DNA from: an uncultured Blautia sp.
GTDB taxonomy: Bacteria > Bacillota > Clostridia > Lachnospirales > Lachnospiraceae
DNA: 27,660 nucleotides
Assembly (NCBI GenBank): GCA_900541345.1
Contig: UQJE01000028.1
Coordinates: 1 to 27,660, forward strand
Direction: 5' to 3'
Part shown: positions 21,581 through 27,660 of the stretch, piece by piece
Position numbering within the stretch: position 1 is the first letter of the stretch
Layout: every line of letters begins with the position of its first letter
The notes under the pieces: model-generated
Told to the model about the DNA's origin: nothing
Databases searched by the model: none
Seen by the model: only the letters and a program-made list of their open reading frames with translations
Program-made: the position numbers and the translations under genes

Positions 21581-23812
21581 ATGAGTATATATGATACATT
21601 AAACCCGCCTCAGAAGGAGGCGGTATTTCACACAGAAGGACCTCTTTTAATTCTGGCAGGAGCAGGTTCCGGGAAAACGAGAGTGCTTACGCACAGAATT
21701 GCCTGCCTTATGGAAGAAAAGGGAGTCAATCCCTGGAATATTCTTGCCATTACTTTTACAAATAAAGCGGCGCAGGAAATGAGAGAACGAGTAGATAAGC
21801 TTGTGGGTATGGGCGCAGAGAGTATTTGGGTATCTACGTTCCACTCTGCCTGCGTACGTATTTTAAGAAGGCATATTGATTTTCTGGGATTTGATAACCA
21901 CTTTGCCATTTACGATACAGAGGATCAGAAAACAGTTATAAAAGAGGTCTGCAGGCGCCTGAATATTGACACGAAAATTTACAAAGAAAGAACTTTGATG
22001 GCAAAAATTTCCCATGCAAAGGATGAGCTGATTTCTCCGGAGGAGATGGAGCTGAATGCAGGGGGAGATTTTAATGAGAAGAAAATTGCGGCTGTTTATA
22101 AGGAGTACCAGGCAACTCTTCGAAAAAACAATGCCCTTGATTTTGACGATTTAATTGTAAAGACAGTGGAGCTTTTCCAAAATTGCCCGGATGTTCTGGA
22201 ATACTATCAGGAACGTTTTCAGTACATAATGGTAGACGAATATCAGGATACAAATACTGCACAGTTTAAGTTTGTAAGTCTTCTGGCATCAAAGTATCAG
22301 AATCTCTGTGTGGTAGGTGATGATGACCAGTCTATTTATAAGTTCCGCGGGGCAAATATCGGCAATATTCTTGGATTTGAGAAAGCATTTCCTGGAGCAA
22401 AGGTTATCCGTCTGGAGCAGAATTACCGTTCTACGGAAAACATTCTGGAAGCAGCAAACCGTGTGATTGAAAACAATACAGAGCGTAAACCAAAGAGACT
22501 CTGGACAGAAAACGGGGCAGGAGATAAGGTACATTTCCGCCAGTTTTTAAATGGTTTTGAAGAGGCGGAATACGTTGTAGGAGAAATTACAAAGGCAAGA
22601 AGAAACGGAGACTGCAATTATAAGGATTGCGCTGTTTTATACAGAACGAACGCTCAATCTCGTCTTTTTGAAGAGAAATTTCTTCTTGCAAATGTTCCGT
22701 ATAAGATTGTAGGCGGAATCAATTTCTATGCAAGAAAAGAAATCAAAGATCTGCTCTGTTACTTAAAAACGGTCAGTAATGCAAAGGACGATGTGGCGGT
22801 ACGGAGGATTTTAAATGTGCCGAAACGTGGAATCGGAGCTGCAACGGTAAGTAAGGTTCAGGATTATGCAGAATATATGCAGGTAAGTTTTTACGATGCG
22901 CTTCGCGTAGCAGAAGAAATTCCGTCTATCGGAAGAAGCCTTTCCAAAATCAATGGATTTGTGGATTTTATTCAGTCTCTTCGTTCCAAGGAAGAAGTAT
23001 ATACGGTCCGTGAGCTTCTGGAAGAAGTGATTCGTCTTACAGGATATGTAGATGAACTTCGGGCTGAGGATACGGAAGAAGCAAAGGCAAGAATTGAAAA
23101 TATTGACGAATTGATTTCCAAAACAGAAATGTATCAGGAAACAATGAAGGCGCAGAATGAACCGGCAACGCTTTCCGGATTTCTGGAAGAAATTGCGCTG
23201 GTGGCAGATATTGACTCAGTAGATCCTAATCAGGACTATGTTCTTCTGATGACTCTTCACAGCGCAAAGGGACTTGAGTTTCCAAAAGTTTTTCTGACAG
23301 GAATGGAAGATGGGATTTTCCCGGGATATATGACGATCAGTTCAGGAGATCCTTCCGATTTGGAAGAGGAACGCCGCCTTTGTTATGTGGGTATTACAAG
23401 AGCGATGAAAGAGCTTACACTCACTTGTGCTCAGCAGAGAATGATTCGCGGGGAAACACAGTTTAACAGAGTCTCCCGGTTTGTGAGAGAGATTCCAAGA
23501 GAACTTGTGGATTTAGGGCATACGGTACAGGAGAAAAAACCGCGTCTTGAAGATATTGCGCCAAAGAATAACAGCTATATGCAGATGAAGATGGCATTTC
23601 ATGCAAAGCCTTTTCAGCCGAAGGAATTTAAGGTTACAAAAGCGGAAGCTCTTGATTATGAGGTGGGCGATACAGTCCGTCATGTAAAATTCGGCGTTGG
23701 TATTGTAAAAAACATTACAGAAGGCGGAAGAGATTACGAGGTAACCGTAGATTTTGACCGATTTGGCGTCAAAAAAATGTTTGCCGGATTTGCAAAATTG
23801 AAAAAGATATAG
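21581..23812 (+). CDS. pcrA: UvrD/PcrA-type ATP-dependent DNA helicase
   Basis: A 743-residue superfamily 1A 3'-5' helicase that unwinds DNA in repair and removes recombination proteins from DNA. Motifs are visible in order: Q motif LNPPQKEAV, Walker A AGAGSGKT (about 26-33), Ia FTNKAAQEMRERV, Walker B VDEYQDTN, III VVGDDDQSIYKFRGA, IV RLEQNYRSTENIL, V TLHSAKGLEFPKVF and VI YVGITRAMKEL. The C-terminal part has the PcrA-type Tudor-like tail with VGDTVRHVKFGVGIV, which binds RNA polymerase in PcrA. Full length for the family. The ATG at 21581 is preceded by AGGAG with about 6-7 nt spacing. It follows the PF06541 membrane gene at 9 nt. The usual ligase partner gene ligA is not downstream here. 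Confidence 0.96.
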   Translation: MSIYDTLNPPQKEAVFHTEGPLLILAGAGSGKTRVLTHRIACLMEEKGVNPWNILAITFTNKAAQEMRERVDKLVGMGAESIWVSTFHSACVRILRRHIDFLGFDNHFAIYDTEDQKTVIKEVCRRLNIDTKIYKERTLMAKISHAKDELISPEEMELNAGGDFNEKKIAAVYKEYQATLRKNNALDFDDLIVKTVELFQNCPDVLEYYQERFQYIMVDEYQDTNTAQFKFVSLLASKYQNLCVVGDDDQSIYKFRGANIGNILGFEKAFPGAKVIRLEQNYRSTENILEAANRVIENNTERKPKRLWTENGAGDKVHFRQFLNGFEEAEYVVGEITKARRNGDCNYKDCAVLYRTNAQSRLFEEKFLLANVPYKIVGGINFYARKEIKDLLCYLKTVSNAKDDVAVRRILNVPKRGIGAATVSKVQDYAEYMQVSFYDALRVAEEIPSIGRSLSKINGFVDFIQSLRSKEEVYTVRELLEEVIRLTGYVDELRAEDTEEAKARIENIDELISKTEMYQETMKAQNEPATLSGFLEEIALVADIDSVDPNQDYVLLMTLHSAKGLEFPKVFLTGMEDGIFPGYMTISSGDPSDLEEERRLCYVGITRAMKELTLTCAQQRMIRGETQFNRVSRFVREIPRELVDLGHTVQEKKPRLEDIAPKNNSYMQMKMAFHAKPFQPKEFKVTKAEALDYEVGDTVRHVKFGVGIVKNITEGGRDYEVTVDFDRFGVKKMFAGFAKLKKI

Positions 23813-23840
23813 GGAATCGGTAGTAAAATTCGGATATATG

Positions 23841-23849
23841 TGATATAAT
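23841..23849 (+). promoter_or_regulatory. Extended -10 promoter of the small acidic membrane protein gene
   Basis: TGATATAAT at 23841-23849 is an extended -10 element: TG, one base, then a perfect TATAAT. The -35 region is indistinct. Confidence 0.6.
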
Positions 23850-23903
23850 AGGAAAACAAAAGCGGTGACACGCTGTATGATTTTAGAGAGGATGGTGCAC
23901 GAT

Positions 23904-24128
23904 ATGAACATGAATAAATTAGAAGAATTAGTAGCAGCATTAAAGAAAAAAGAAGACGAGAAACAGAAAAATACAGTCCTCTGGGTACTGGCGGTTATTG
24001 GTGCAGTGGCAGCAGTAGCGGGTATCGCATTTGCCGTGTATCGTTTCTTCACACCGGATTATCTGGAAGATTTCGAAGAAGACTTCGATGATGATTTTGA
24101 CGATTACTTTGAGGATGAAGAAGAGTAA
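23904..24128 (+). CDS. Small single-span membrane protein with highly acidic tail
   Basis: About 74 residues from the ATG at 23904. A charged amphipathic N-terminal helix (KLEELVAALKKKEDEKQKN) leads into one transmembrane segment (about 26-47, hydrophobic and rich in Val and Ala), then YRFFTPDYLE, and a tail made almost only of Asp, Glu, Phe and Tyr, with 17 acidic residues among the last 23. The start is uncertain: GAGAGG at 23886-23891 is flush against an ATG at 23892 and 12 nt from 23904, and in-frame upstream codons exist at 23865 and 23877. It has its own promoter and terminator, between pcrA and rlmD. I do not recognise a characterised family. An acidic tail facing the envelope or cytoplasm could bind cations or basic proteins. 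Confidence 0.8.
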   Translation: MNMNKLEELVAALKKKEDEKQKNTVLWVLAVIGAVAAVAGIAFAVYRFFTPDYLEDFEEDFDDDFDDYFEDEEE

Positions 24129-24197
24129 TTTCTGAAAATGCAGAGGAAGCGTTGCAGGTATAAGGCAGCGGAATATAAACAAATGATATGTAAAGAG

Positions 24198-24229
24198 AAA
24201 TAGCTCCGGCGGAAACCGGGGCTATTTTT
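24198..24229 (+). terminator. Terminator of the small membrane protein gene
   Basis: AAATAGCTCCGG at 24198-24209 pairs with CCGGGGCTATTT at 24216-24227 (one T-G pair), with a 6-nt loop and a short T run. Confidence 0.88.
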
Positions 24230-24289
24230 GAAGATGTGCATTTTTGTGTACAGAAGAAATAAGAAGTTGTGAGACAGAGGAGAAGAGAA

Positions 24290-25960
24290 ATGAAAAAAGG
24301 TGAGATTTACGAAGGCGTTATTGAAAAGGTTGAATTTCCCAATAAGGGTTTTGTGTATGTGGACGGACAGAAAGTTATTGTGAAAAACGGGATTCCAGGA
24401 CAGAAAATCCGTTTTATGATAAATAAAAAGCGCTCAGGAAGAGCCGAGGGACGCCTTCTGGAGGTTTTAGAAAAATCACCTCTTGAGACAAGAGAGCCGG
24501 TGTGCAGTATTTTCCCTGCCTGTGGCGGATGTATGTACCAGACAATGGCATATGAGGAACAGCTTCGTATGAAGGAGGAACAGGTAAGAGGTCTTCTTGA
24601 CGGAGCAATCAGGGAATGGAGTCAAAATTCAGGCTGTGAAGAAAATCTTCCGGTTTATAAATGGGATGGGATTCATGGAAGTCCTATAGAATTCCGTTAC
24701 CGCAACAAGATGGAATTTTCTTTTGGAGATGAATATAAGGATGGTCCTCTTTCTCTTGGACTTCATAAAAAGGGAAGTACATACGATGTACTGACAGCGG
24801 GAGACTGCAAGCTGGTTCATGAGGATATGACAAAGATTCTTCTTTGCGTATGGGAATATTTCCGCTCAAGAGGCGCTTCCTACTATAAAAAGATGCAGCA
24901 CACAGGCTTTCTCCGTCACCTTCTTTTAAGAAGAGGTGTGACAACAGGAGAAATTCTGGTCCATCTTGTAACAACTACGCAGGAGCAGTGGGACATGGAA
25001 CCTCTTGTACAGGAACTTCTTGCCCTTCCTCTGGAAGGAAAGATAGTGGGTATTATGCACATTTTAAACGATTCTCTTTCGGATGTGGTGCAGAGCGATG
25101 AGACCCGTATTCTTTATGGAAGAGATTATTTTTATGAGACGCTTCTGGGGCTTCAGTTTAAGGTGAGTACGTTTTCCTTTTTTCAGCCAAATTCTCTGGC
25201 AGCAGAGGTGCTGTACAGCGTTGTGCGTGATTATATCGGAGATACAAGAGATCAGGAGGTTTTTGATCTGTATAGCGGCACGGGAACCATTGCCCAGCTT
25301 GCGGCCGCTGTTGCAAAAGAAGTAATTGGTGTGGAAATCGTGGAGGAGGCAGTGATTGCCGCAAGAGAGAATGCGCAGAGAAACGGACTTACAAACTGCC
25401 GTTTTATTGCAGGGGACGTTTTGAAGGTTCTTGATGAGCTTTCGGAAAAGCCGGATACGATTATTCTCGATCCGCCAAGAGACGGGATTCATCCAAAAGC
25501 GCTGCCTAAGATTTTGGCCTACGGGGTGGAAAATATTGTCTATATTTCCTGTAAGGCTACAAGTCTGGCGAGAGATTTGCCGGCATTTCTTGATGCAGGG
25601 TATCGGTTGGAAAAAGCCTGCTGCGTGGACCAGTTCTGTGAGACAGTACATGTTGAAACGTGCGTTTTATTGTCCAAGATAAAGTCAACACAACATATTG
25701 AGGTTGAAATCAATCTTGACGAAATGGATTTAACAAAGGCAGAGAGTAAGGCTACCTATGAAGAAATTAAAGAGTATGTATTGAAAAATTATGGAATGAA
25801 TGTAACAAACCTATACATAGCACAGGTAAAAAGAAAATATGGAATTATTGAAAGAATCAATTATAATCTGGGGGAAGGAAAAACAAGAGTGCCACAAGTT
25901 ACCGCAGAAAAGGAAGAAGCTATAGAAGATGCACTAAGGCATTTCCAAATGATTTCATAA
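24290..25960 (+). CDS. rlmD: 23S rRNA (uracil-5-)-methyltransferase RlmD with foreign-looking C-terminal tail
   Basis: A 556-residue SAM-dependent methyltransferase of the RlmD/RumA/TrmA group that makes 5-methyluridine in rRNA. An N-terminal TRAM domain (about 1-60) is followed by an iron-sulfur site with C72, C78, C81 and C173. The Rossmann domain has DLYSGTGTIAQLA, the substrate motif DPPRDGIHPKAL, the nucleophile C421 in ISCKATSLARD and the base E456 in VHVETCVLLSK. Typical proteins end near here, at about 430-463 residues. This one continues in frame for about 93 residues (464-556) with AKATYEEI-like content (SKATYEEIKEYV, NLYIAQVKRKYGI) encoded by clearly AT-richer DNA. The start at 24290 has AGGAG with 7 nt spacing. 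A MobV relaxase gene follows convergently, which suggests element integration at the 3' end of this gene. Confidence 0.92.
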   Translation: MKKGEIYEGVIEKVEFPNKGFVYVDGQKVIVKNGIPGQKIRFMINKKRSGRAEGRLLEVLEKSPLETREPVCSIFPACGGCMYQTMAYEEQLRMKEEQVRGLLDGAIREWSQNSGCEENLPVYKWDGIHGSPIEFRYRNKMEFSFGDEYKDGPLSLGLHKKGSTYDVLTAGDCKLVHEDMTKILLCVWEYFRSRGASYYKKMQHTGFLRHLLLRRGVTTGEILVHLVTTTQEQWDMEPLVQELLALPLEGKIVGIMHILNDSLSDVVQSDETRILYGRDYFYETLLGLQFKVSTFSFFQPNSLAAEVLYSVVRDYIGDTRDQEVFDLYSGTGTIAQLAAAVAKEVIGVEIVEEAVIAARENAQRNGLTNCRFIAGDVLKVLDELSEKPDTIILDPPRDGIHPKALPKILAYGVENIVYISCKATSLARDLPAFLDAGYRLEKACCVDQFCETVHVETCVLLSKIKSTQHIEVEINLDEMDLTKAESKATYEEIKEYVLKNYGMNVTNLYIAQVKRKYGIIERINYNLGEGKTRVPQVTAEKEEAIEDALRHFQMIS

Positions 25961-25984
25961 ATTTTAAATTTTGAGCCTTGCCAT

Positions 25985-26031
25985 AAAAAAATGAGATACT
26001 CTGTATTTTTTACAGGGTATCTCATTTTTTT
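25985..26031. terminator. Bidirectional terminator between rlmD and the relaxase gene
   Basis: The 15-bp stem ATGAGATACTCTGTA (25991-26005) / TACAGGGTATCTCAT (26011-26025) has one T-G pair and a 5-nt loop. It is flanked by A6 on the left and T6 on the right, so it works in both directions for two convergent genes. Confidence 0.93.
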
Positions 26032-26083
26032 GAAAAAGAGGTGAAACAAAACTCCTGACCCATCTATAGTAAAATTCCTTTAA

Positions 26084-27385
26084 TTAAAAGAAATTATACT
26101 CTGGAATATCCCTTTCTACAGGGGTGTTGAAACGCATTGCAATCTCGTCAACGGTACGTTGGTGGTTGCGTTCTCTACGGAGCGAATCCAGTTCCTCACT
26201 CCAAGGAGAGGTTTCAACTTTGCGTTCTTCATTAAACATCTTATAGAGTTTTTCAACCGTAGACCGATACTGTCTGTTATATTTCTGTCCAAGCCTATCA
26301 AGAAAATCCAAGAAATCTTTATTGAGAGTATGCTCTTTTTCAAGCACCTTTTGACAAACATCCGAAACGGAATATACCTTTTCAAGCATATCATCTGTTT
26401 CATTTTTCATCTTTTTAATGGCGTTCTTTTCCTCAATCAGTGATTTCATTTGAGTTTGAAGATTCGCTTTTTCTTTTTGGAAATCTTCTTGCTGGCACTC
26501 AAAGATTTTCATATTGTTTTCCAAGTTTTCTTGAGTGCTTCGTGCCTTTTCCTGTACGTCTGCCATTGCTTTGGCTAATACATCTAATTCTGCTCTATCT
26601 AACATAATTTGTTGTTCCTTTTCCTGTAATTGTGCTTTCCTATTTGTAAGTTCCTTTAACTGGTCGGGGGTAAGCCCCTGTTGGTGTATTTTTCCATTTT
26701 TATCCTTATAACAGGCAAGAAATTCTTCGATCGGTTTATTCTCCTGTTCAATATCGTATCCTTTGCTTTTTAGCTCTTTACGAAGCTGTTTGTGCATAGA
26801 AGCAAGCTGTCGGGGATTCTTGAAAAACTTTGTTTGAGAGAGAGTACATTTAACTTCTCCGTTGCTTTTTTGATTCTCATAGCATGGCACAAAAATAATG
26901 TGAATGTGTACGTTGGTTTCATCCTTGTGAACGGAAAAACCTACAATATTTTCTTTTCCAAACATCCTTTCAATAATATTTATTACATCCCAAACCCATG
27001 CGTCATTATGTGAATTGATAATGTCTTTATCCAACTGTACGACAAGCGGTCGCACAATGACCGTATCATTTTTTCCTTTATCGGTAATCCTAGCCCCATG
27101 CTGTTTTGCATATTCGATACGTCCATTGACAGCATTAAGCATATCATTAGAAGTATCTGTTTGTTGCCATACTCCGTTGGAAGTTCTAAAATAAGATTCA
27201 TTTTCAAGAGTGGAATCGGAGCGTATATCTGGATTGCTATGATTAATTTCACAGCCATTCTTGCGGTCTGTTCCTCTATCTATATGGTGAATATATCCGG
27301 CAATGCCACCGAATCCAGATTTGCATGTTTTAGTGCTTGTGTAGAACCCAGATTGATGTATTTTAATAGAAGCGTCAAAACTCAA
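26084..27385 (-). CDS. MobV-family relaxase (Pre/Mob type plasmid mobilization protein)
   Basis: A 433-residue DNA relaxase that would nick one strand at an origin of transfer and lead it into a recipient, using another element's conjugation pore. The catalytic metal motif H153-x-D155-E156-x3-H160-x-H162 is visible in FSVHKDETNVHIHIIF. The N-terminal family motif appears around residues 48-64 (NHSNPDIRSDSTLENES). From about 245 to 360 the protein is a long Gln/Glu/Lys coiled coil, typical of the family. The start is TTG at 27385, with AGG 4 nt upstream; no in-frame ATG with a better site was found. A promoter with 17-nt spacing lies upstream. The gene is convergent with rlmD. It marks the neighbourhood as mobile DNA. 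Confidence 0.92.
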   Translation of the reverse strand: MSFDASIKIHQSGFYTSTKTCKSGFGGIAGYIHHIDRGTDRKNGCEINHSNPDIRSDSTLENESYFRTSNGVWQQTDTSNDMLNAVNGRIEYAKQHGARITDKGKNDTVIVRPLVVQLDKDIINSHNDAWVWDVINIIERMFGKENIVGFSVHKDETNVHIHIIFVPCYENQKSNGEVKCTLSQTKFFKNPRQLASMHKQLRKELKSKGYDIEQENKPIEEFLACYKDKNGKIHQQGLTPDQLKELTNRKAQLQEKEQQIMLDRAELDVLAKAMADVQEKARSTQENLENNMKIFECQQEDFQKEKANLQTQMKSLIEEKNAIKKMKNETDDMLEKVYSVSDVCQKVLEKEHTLNKDFLDFLDRLGQKYNRQYRSTVEKLYKMFNEERKVETSPWSEELDSLRRERNHQRTVDEIAMRFNTPVERDIPEYNFF

Positions 27386-27410
27386 ATATCCTATTCAATT
27401 TCCCCCCCTC

Positions 27411-27461
27411 CCATATTGTTATATATGTTCTATATCTTAAGTATATGATACCATATTGTTA
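27411..27461 (-). repeat. Two 11-bp direct repeats in the relaxase control region
   Basis: TAACAATATGG on the minus strand occurs at 27461-27451, inside the promoter spacer, and again at 27421-27411 in the 5' leader, exactly 40 bp apart. The interval holds an imperfect palindrome centred on CTTAAG near 27437. Candidate roles are an operator or relaxase-binding repeats of an origin of transfer. Confidence 0.5.
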
Positions 27462-27473
27462 AAAAAATATCAA
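27445..27473 (-). promoter_or_regulatory. Promoter of the relaxase gene
   Basis: On the minus strand, TTGATA (27473-27468) and TATCAT (27450-27445) are separated by exactly 17 nt. One copy of the TAACAATATGG repeat fills most of the spacer, so a bound repressor would block the promoter. Confidence 0.65.
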
Positions 27474-27660
27474 TCTCAATGAGCGATTTTTTACGGGACA
27501 ATTTGTCCCGTTGTCTTTTTTTCGCTTTTTGTTTTCTCTATCAGAAGTATTACTGTTGCCCCAGTAGTATATCTGTTTTCCCTTTTTAATATATCTCTCC
27601 GCATAGTTGTAGCAAAATACAGCGATCACGATGTTCTTTTCGCCATATTTTGTAAGAGGG
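27459..27660 (-). CDS. C-terminal end of an unrecognised reading frame (partial)
   Basis: The minus strand is open from the window edge for 66 codons to a TAA at 27461-27459. The visible protein starts PLTKYGEKNIVIAVFCYNYA, has an aromatic segment QIYYWGNSN, then a basic stretch RENKKRKK, and ends NRSLRLIFF. I do not recognise it. Its stop codon lies inside the relaxase promoter, so it would be the gene just upstream of the relaxase on the same strand. The last 25 residues cover a perfect DNA hairpin (27493-27511), so that part may reflect DNA structure more than protein constraint. It may be a genuine element gene or a chance open frame. Confidence 0.35.
   Translation of the reverse strand, partial: PLTKYGEKNIVIAVFCYNYAERYIKKGKQIYYWGNSNTSDRENKKRKKDNGTNCPVKNRSLRLIFF
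27493..27511. repeat. Perfect GC-rich hairpin upstream of the relaxase gene
   Basis: ACGGGACAA at 27493-27501 is the exact mirror of TTGTCCCGT at 27503-27511. On the plus strand it is followed by TGTCTTTTTTT, so it could terminate rightward transcription. It lies about 110 nt upstream of the relaxase start, where MobV-type origins of transfer often carry inverted repeats. I cannot decide between the two. Confidence 0.5.

Larger units (their letters stand above)
25660..27660. mobile_element. Left part of a putative integrated mobilizable element (partial)
   Basis: The stretch begins where the rlmD coding sequence leaves its conserved end (after the VHVETCVLLSK codons, about 25646-25678) and drops in GC: by hand count 48% in 25501-25560, but about 28% in 25741-25860. 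It includes the rlmD tail, a bidirectional terminator and a MobV relaxase gene, and runs off the window. The 3' end of the rumA/rlmD gene is a known insertion site for integrative elements in Firmicutes. No integrase, origin or second attachment site is inside the window, so the boundaries are inferred. Confidence 0.5.

Noticed and set aside
23513..24052. Minus-strand open frame of 179 codons over the end of pcrA
   Set aside because: It is a shadow of pcrA and the small acidic membrane protein gene; no family resemblance or ribosome binding site.
25064..25651. Minus-strand open frame of 195 codons inside rlmD
   Set aside because: It is antisense to the conserved methyltransferase domain.
25660..25960. 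rlmD tail as a frameshift or pseudogene scar
   Set aside because: The tail is in frame with all catalytic motifs, has organised helical sequence (YEEIKEYV, EEAIEDALRHF) and ends in a normal stop ahead of a terminator, so it looks functional.
27300..27400. pMV158-like nick sequence near the relaxase start
   Set aside because: Only loose GTGT-containing matches inside coding DNA were seen; none sits in a proper inverted repeat.
1..27660. CRISPR array, insertion sequence, rRNA gene or toxin-antitoxin pair
   Set aside because: No spaced identical repeats, transposase motifs, rRNA signature stretches or paired small toxin genes were visible on either strand.

Overview
The window looks like a low-to-mid GC gut Firmicute, most likely a Lachnospiraceae member (Blautia / Mediterraneibacter / Dorea type). 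The clues are strong AGGAGG-type ribosome binding sites, TTGACA/TATAAT promoters, U-tailed hairpin terminators, a YesM/YesN-type two-component pair, CUT1 sugar transport genes without a dedicated ATPase, and protein sequences of clostridial character. The family call is inference from protein style, not from a marker gene. No gene-free stretch exceeds 300 bases.

Layout. (1) 1-310: a tRNA cluster (Asp-GTC, Val-TAC, Leu-TAA) closed by a terminator. (2) 437-1220: a small Xre-type regulator coupled by ATGA overlap to a membrane protein, behind a promoter region carrying three GGAAAGTT repeats. (3) 1263-11737: a carbohydrate-use locus built around a divergent promoter region at 9175-9420. Leftward are a solute-binding protein, a hairpin, a Gfo/Idh/MocA oxidoreductase, a YesM-type sensor kinase, a YesN-type AraC response regulator and a cytoplasmic GH123/DUF4091-type glycoside hydrolase. 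Rightward are two CUT1 permeases, the second with a large extra extracytoplasmic insert. Together these would sense, import and break down a glycan, plausibly one with beta-linked GalNAc; the transport ATPase must be encoded elsewhere. (4) 11743-16141: a histidine phosphatase, an ABC-class ATPase of unknown role on the minus strand, and an M18 aminopeptidase. (5) 16178-19916: a MacB/YknXYZ-type efflux operon (ATPase, membrane fusion protein, FtsX-like permease). (6) 19948-20121: tRNA-Arg(ACG) with promoter and terminator. (7) 20219-24229: a duplicated PF06541 membrane protein just ahead of the PcrA helicase, then a tiny acidic-tailed membrane protein. (8) 24290-27660: an RlmD-type 23S rRNA methyltransferase with an unusual AT-rich C-terminal tail of about 93 residues, followed convergently by a MobV relaxase and a partial reading frame.

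The most interesting part is the right end. The rlmD gene seems to have had its 3' end extended or replaced by sequence belonging to an integrated mobilizable element, whose relaxase gene lies directly behind it. The second is the GH123 locus, with an unanchored-looking binding protein and an enlarged permease.
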